64,000 bases of DNA from Elusimicrobiota bacterium (lineage in GTDB: Bacteria; Elusimicrobiota; Elusimicrobia; UBA1565; UBA9628). Position 1 is the first letter of the stretch; every line of letters begins with the position of its first letter. Below are positions 62,043-64,000 of this stretch, piece by piece. Location: NCBI GenBank assembly GCA_016218575.1, contig JACRDN010000017.1, positions 1-64,000 on the forward strand, read 5' to 3'. A model generated the notes under the pieces. That model was given only the letters and a program-made list of their open reading frames with translations. It searched no databases and was not told the origin of the DNA. Made by a program: the position numbers and the translations under genes.

Positions 62043-62875
62043 ATTCTTGCGTCCTCCGCTCCGAGCAGTTTCCTCTCCTGGCTCCGGTGAAGGCCGGCCA
62101 GGGCGCGGGTGGTAAGGCCGGGCATGAGCCTCATGAGGCCCGCCAAGACCCGCCCGTGGCGGGTGATGACGGCCTCTTCCTTGCCCTTCCTGAGGGCGTC
62201 CAGGATCTCCGCCACCGCGACCTTGGTCTTGACCCTCAAGAACTGCGTTTCGGGAAACTTGAGGCCCTTGTCCACTCGCGCGCCCAAGACCGCGTTCTTG
62301 CGCACGTCGCTGACCACCATGCCCGGGGAAATCAAGGCCACGCGCACGCCGCAGGGGCGCAGCTCTTCCCTCAAGGATTGGGCCAGGCCGCGCAGGGAGA
62401 ACTTGCTCATGGAATAGGCGCTAAGTCCCGGCCTTCCGATGTAGCCTCCCACGCTCCCGATGATGGCGAGCTGCCCGCGGCTTTTCTTGAGCGCGTCGAG
62501 GCTGGCGTAGATCGTCCTCAGCACGCCGAAGACGTTGGTGTCGAATTGCCTGCGGAAATCCTCCAGGTCGCATTCCTCTAACTTCCCGTACACCCCGAAG
62601 CCCGCGTTGGCCACGACGGTGTCTATCCTCCCGAAAAGCTTTAGGCCCTGGGCGACGCAGGCCTCGAGCTCCTCCCGGCGCGTCACGTCGCAACGCGCGA
62701 CCTCGCAGCGGCTAGGGCCGACGGAGTTTATCTCGGACTTGAGCTCCTCGAGGGCCTTGAGGTTTCGCGCTCCCAATAGGAGGAGGGCGCCCTGGCGGGA
62801 GAGCTGGAGCGCCATCTCCCTGCCGATTCCCGAGGAAGCTCCCGTGATGAAGAAGACCTTGCCGCGGAAGGCCAT
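62039..62875 (-). CDS. Short-chain dehydrogenase/reductase
   Basis: This 278-residue Rossmann-fold oxidoreductase has the cofactor motif TGASSGIG (residues 11-18), the NAG motif in VVANAGFGVYG, catalytic Ser in AIIGSVGGYIG, and YSMSK as the YxxxK pair. DVTRREELEACV lies at the adenine-ring strand. NADP preference is suggested by Arg in GARNLKAL. The substrate is unknown, but its ATGA overlap with the ketosynthase III gene points to ketone reduction in the same lipid pathway. It is the first gene of the minus-strand unit in this window. Confidence 0.9.
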   Translation of the reverse strand: MAFRGKVFFITGASSGIGREMALQLSRQGALLLLGARNLKALEELKSEINSVGPSRCEVARCDVTRREELEACVAQGLKLFGRIDTVVANAGFGVYGKLEECDLEDFRRQFDTNVFGVLRTIYASLDALKKSRGQLAIIGSVGGYIGRPGLSAYSMSKFSLRGLAQSLREELRPCGVRVALISPGMVVSDVRKNAVLGARVDKGLKFPETQFLRVKTKVAVAEILDALRKGKEEAVITRHGRVLAGLMRLMPGLTTRALAGLHRSQERKLLGAEDARI

Positions 62876-63005
62876 GTCAGATTGCCGTGAGAAGCATCTA
62901 ATTTTCCTTAAACACCGCAGCCATTTTCCAAAAATCCACTCCGCCTGTTATGAGACTAAAGGCCTAACACACGATTGACAAAAGTCCTACATAAGCATGG
63001 GGCGC

Positions 63006-63086
63006 AGGTCCTAGGGCAACTGGGTTTAAAGATCCCCAGCTTCTAGGCCCTATGGCCCAGGGGATGGGGCGGGAGATTTTTATAGC
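63006..63086 (+). promoter_or_regulatory. GGCCC motif region upstream of 63095
   Basis: AGGTCCTAGGGC (63006-63017) and TAGGCCCTATGGCCCAG (63044-63060) precede the -10-like TATAGC (63081-63086), which ends eight bases before the GTG start. The second motif matches TAGGACCAATGGCCCAG upstream of 44747 at 15 of 17 positions. GGCCC ends 36 nt before the start codon. Confidence 0.5.
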
Positions 63087-63094
63087 ATCGGAAG

Positions 63095-63841
63095 GTGCCT
63101 GAGGAACCTCCCAAGCCGCCTTACGACTTTCTAATTTCCCATCTCATGCTGATTTATTTAGTTGACGCCGAGAAATTGCAGGCCTGGGTCTCGCGCGTGT
63201 CCGGGAACAAGTATCGCGTGCTGCGCGTTCCTTTCTGGGGACGGGGATTGTTGGTCGTGTTCATCGCGCGCTATTTGGGGGGGTATTCGGTCGGGTCGCG
63301 GATGTCTTTGCCTCGATTCCAGGAAGCGGCCTACCTTCCGGTGGTTTTCCATCGGGCCCGTTGGGGCCTTCATTTCGCGGACATTCAAGTCAACCACGAA
63401 ATCCCCTTGCGGGCGTGGCATCGCTATTTTGGCTATCCCAAGGAGATCGCCGAGGTTTCCTACGGCGACGAAACGGCCCGGATCCGTGCCGAGATCAGCC
63501 GCGCGGGCGAGCCGCTTCTGAGCCTGGAGGCGCGCAAAAGCGATGGTTTCGGAGGCAGAATCGCGGCGATTCTCGTGGTTTCAATCTACCGGGCCCTGGA
63601 CCTGGGGCTAGGCCTTGGCCGCGCCTACTTTTTTAAGGAAGGGCGACTGCGCAGAGCTCCCTTGCGCGTGAGGCCCCGCTTGAGCCGGGTGTCCGGGGTG
63701 ACGATTGAATCCGCGGAGTTCTCCCTCCTGAGGCGATGGGGAATTCTTATCGGCAGCGATGCGCTAAGGCCCCTTGTGGCCGCGCATTCCTCCGAGTCCA
63801 AGATGAGCATTTTGCCGGCGGCCGACCTCGGCCCGTTCTAA
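63095..63841 (+). CDS. Acetoacetate-decarboxylase-superfamily protein
   Basis: This 248-residue protein has a central region ([59 protein letters not shown]) that resembles the acetoacetate decarboxylase fold. It includes the GYPKEIA segment that follows the catalytic region in that family. The enzyme Lys that forms the Schiff base is not securely placed, so this may be a non-decarboxylating homologue. The GTG at 63095 is tentative; an internal Met near residue 18 is possible. It overlaps the ABC ATPase gene by one base. Confidence 0.55.
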   Translation: MPEEPPKPPYDFLISHLMLIYLVDAEKLQAWVSRVSGNKYRVLRVPFWGRGLLVVFIARYLGGYSVGSRMSLPRFQEAAYLPVVFHRARWGLHFADIQVNHEIPLRAWHRYFGYPKEIAEVSYGDETARIRAEISRAGEPLLSLEARKSDGFGGRIAAILVVSIYRALDLGLGLGRAYFFKEGRLRRAPLRVRPRLSRVSGVTIESAEFSLLRRWGILIGSDALRPLVAAHSSESKMSILPAADLGPF

Positions 63842-64000
63842 TGGCCGCCATTCTCGAGGATGTCTCAAAAACCTTCGCCCTGGGCGGCTCGTCCATCCGG
63901 GCTCTGAAAAAAATCAATCTAAAGGTCGAGAGAGGAGAATTCTTGGCCTTGGTGGGCCCCTCCGGGAGCGGAAAAACGACCTTGCTGAACATCCTGGGCT
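63841..64000 (+). CDS. ABC transporter ATPase (LolD/MacB-like), truncated by window end
   Basis: Only the first 53 codons are visible: [51 protein letters not shown], with Walker [10 protein letters not shown]. The spacing from the N-terminus and [27 protein letters not shown] are those of the LolD/MacB/FtsE group, which drive lipoprotein release or efflux from the inner membrane. The ATG overlaps the previous stop (TAATG), so the two genes are coupled. The rest lies beyond the window. Confidence 0.85.
   Translation, partial: MAAILEDVSKTFALGGSSIRALKKINLKVERGEFLALVGPSGSGKTTLLNILG

Overview
The window reads as a GC-rich chromosome segment from a Gram-negative bacterium. It carries a TonB-dependent receptor, periplasmic thiol oxidoreductases and type IV pilus ATPases. 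The gene set (type III glutamine synthetase, pilB-pilT-pilC, AddAB, very large exported proteins, a diversity-generating retroelement) would suit an uncultivated phylum such as Elusimicrobiota, but no rRNA is present and this assignment is an inference. No tRNA, rRNA, CRISPR array or insertion sequence was found. Genes are dense, often joined by ATGA, GTGA or TGATG stop/start overlaps. Several genes at transcription-unit starts have a -10 box 5 to 10 nt before the start codon and no ribosome binding site, which suggests leaderless mRNAs.

Layout. 0.1-5.5 kb: recN, gltX, a DksA-like regulator and a membrane-anchored GYF-domain protein. 5.5-8.3 kb: a P-loop kinase-like protein, a lipoprotein hydrolase and a RelE-type toxin-antitoxin pair. 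8.6-12.7 kb: pilB, pilT and pilC. 12.9-16.4 kb: a short UvrC, then a chlorite-dismutase-like/GIY-YIG-like/DUF420/GNAT operon. 16.4-25.9 kb: a divergent pair of exported proteins, one of 2441 residues combining two AAA+ modules, WD40-like blades, an HEAGH metallopeptidase-like region and a C-terminal VWA domain. 25.9-31.4 kb: two A-type Fe-S carriers, a frameshifted TonB receptor, a substrate-binding protein, a histidine kinase and a response regulator. 31.8-37.4 kb: glutamine synthetase III, Mrp, peroxiredoxin and an FMN glutamate-synthase-like protein. 37.5-44.6 kb: AraC/GyrI regulator, GNAT, M14 peptidase, MutM, NicO-type transporter, DsbA-like, TlpA-like, a nine-residue Cys peptide and TetR. 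44.7-49.0 kb: a complete diversity-generating retroelement. 49.1-53.7 kb: dipeptide epimerase, SirB1-like, XdhC-like, hisS. 53.7-60.0 kb: AddB and AddA. 60.0-64.0 kb: DarA-like/ketosynthase III/SDR genes, an acetoacetate-decarboxylase-like gene and the start of an ABC ATPase.

The best-supported special system is the retroelement. A template repeat (48827-48952) and a variable repeat (46681-46806) of equal length differ at 14 positions, and 13 of these are adenines in the template. They are served by an RT with YMDD and IGxxxSQ motifs, an Avd-like four-helix protein and an HRDC protein. The diversified protein is an apparently exported Ser/Thr-kinase fused to a formylglycine-generating-enzyme/C-type-lectin-like domain. 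The 2441-residue AAA+/protease/VWA protein is the least familiar object. Two cross-cutting signals were also seen. One is a 37-nt palindrome with inverted DnaA-box-like ends present six times. The other is a GGCCC motif 34 to 36 nt before the start codon of three genes, including the giant gene and the retroelement target.
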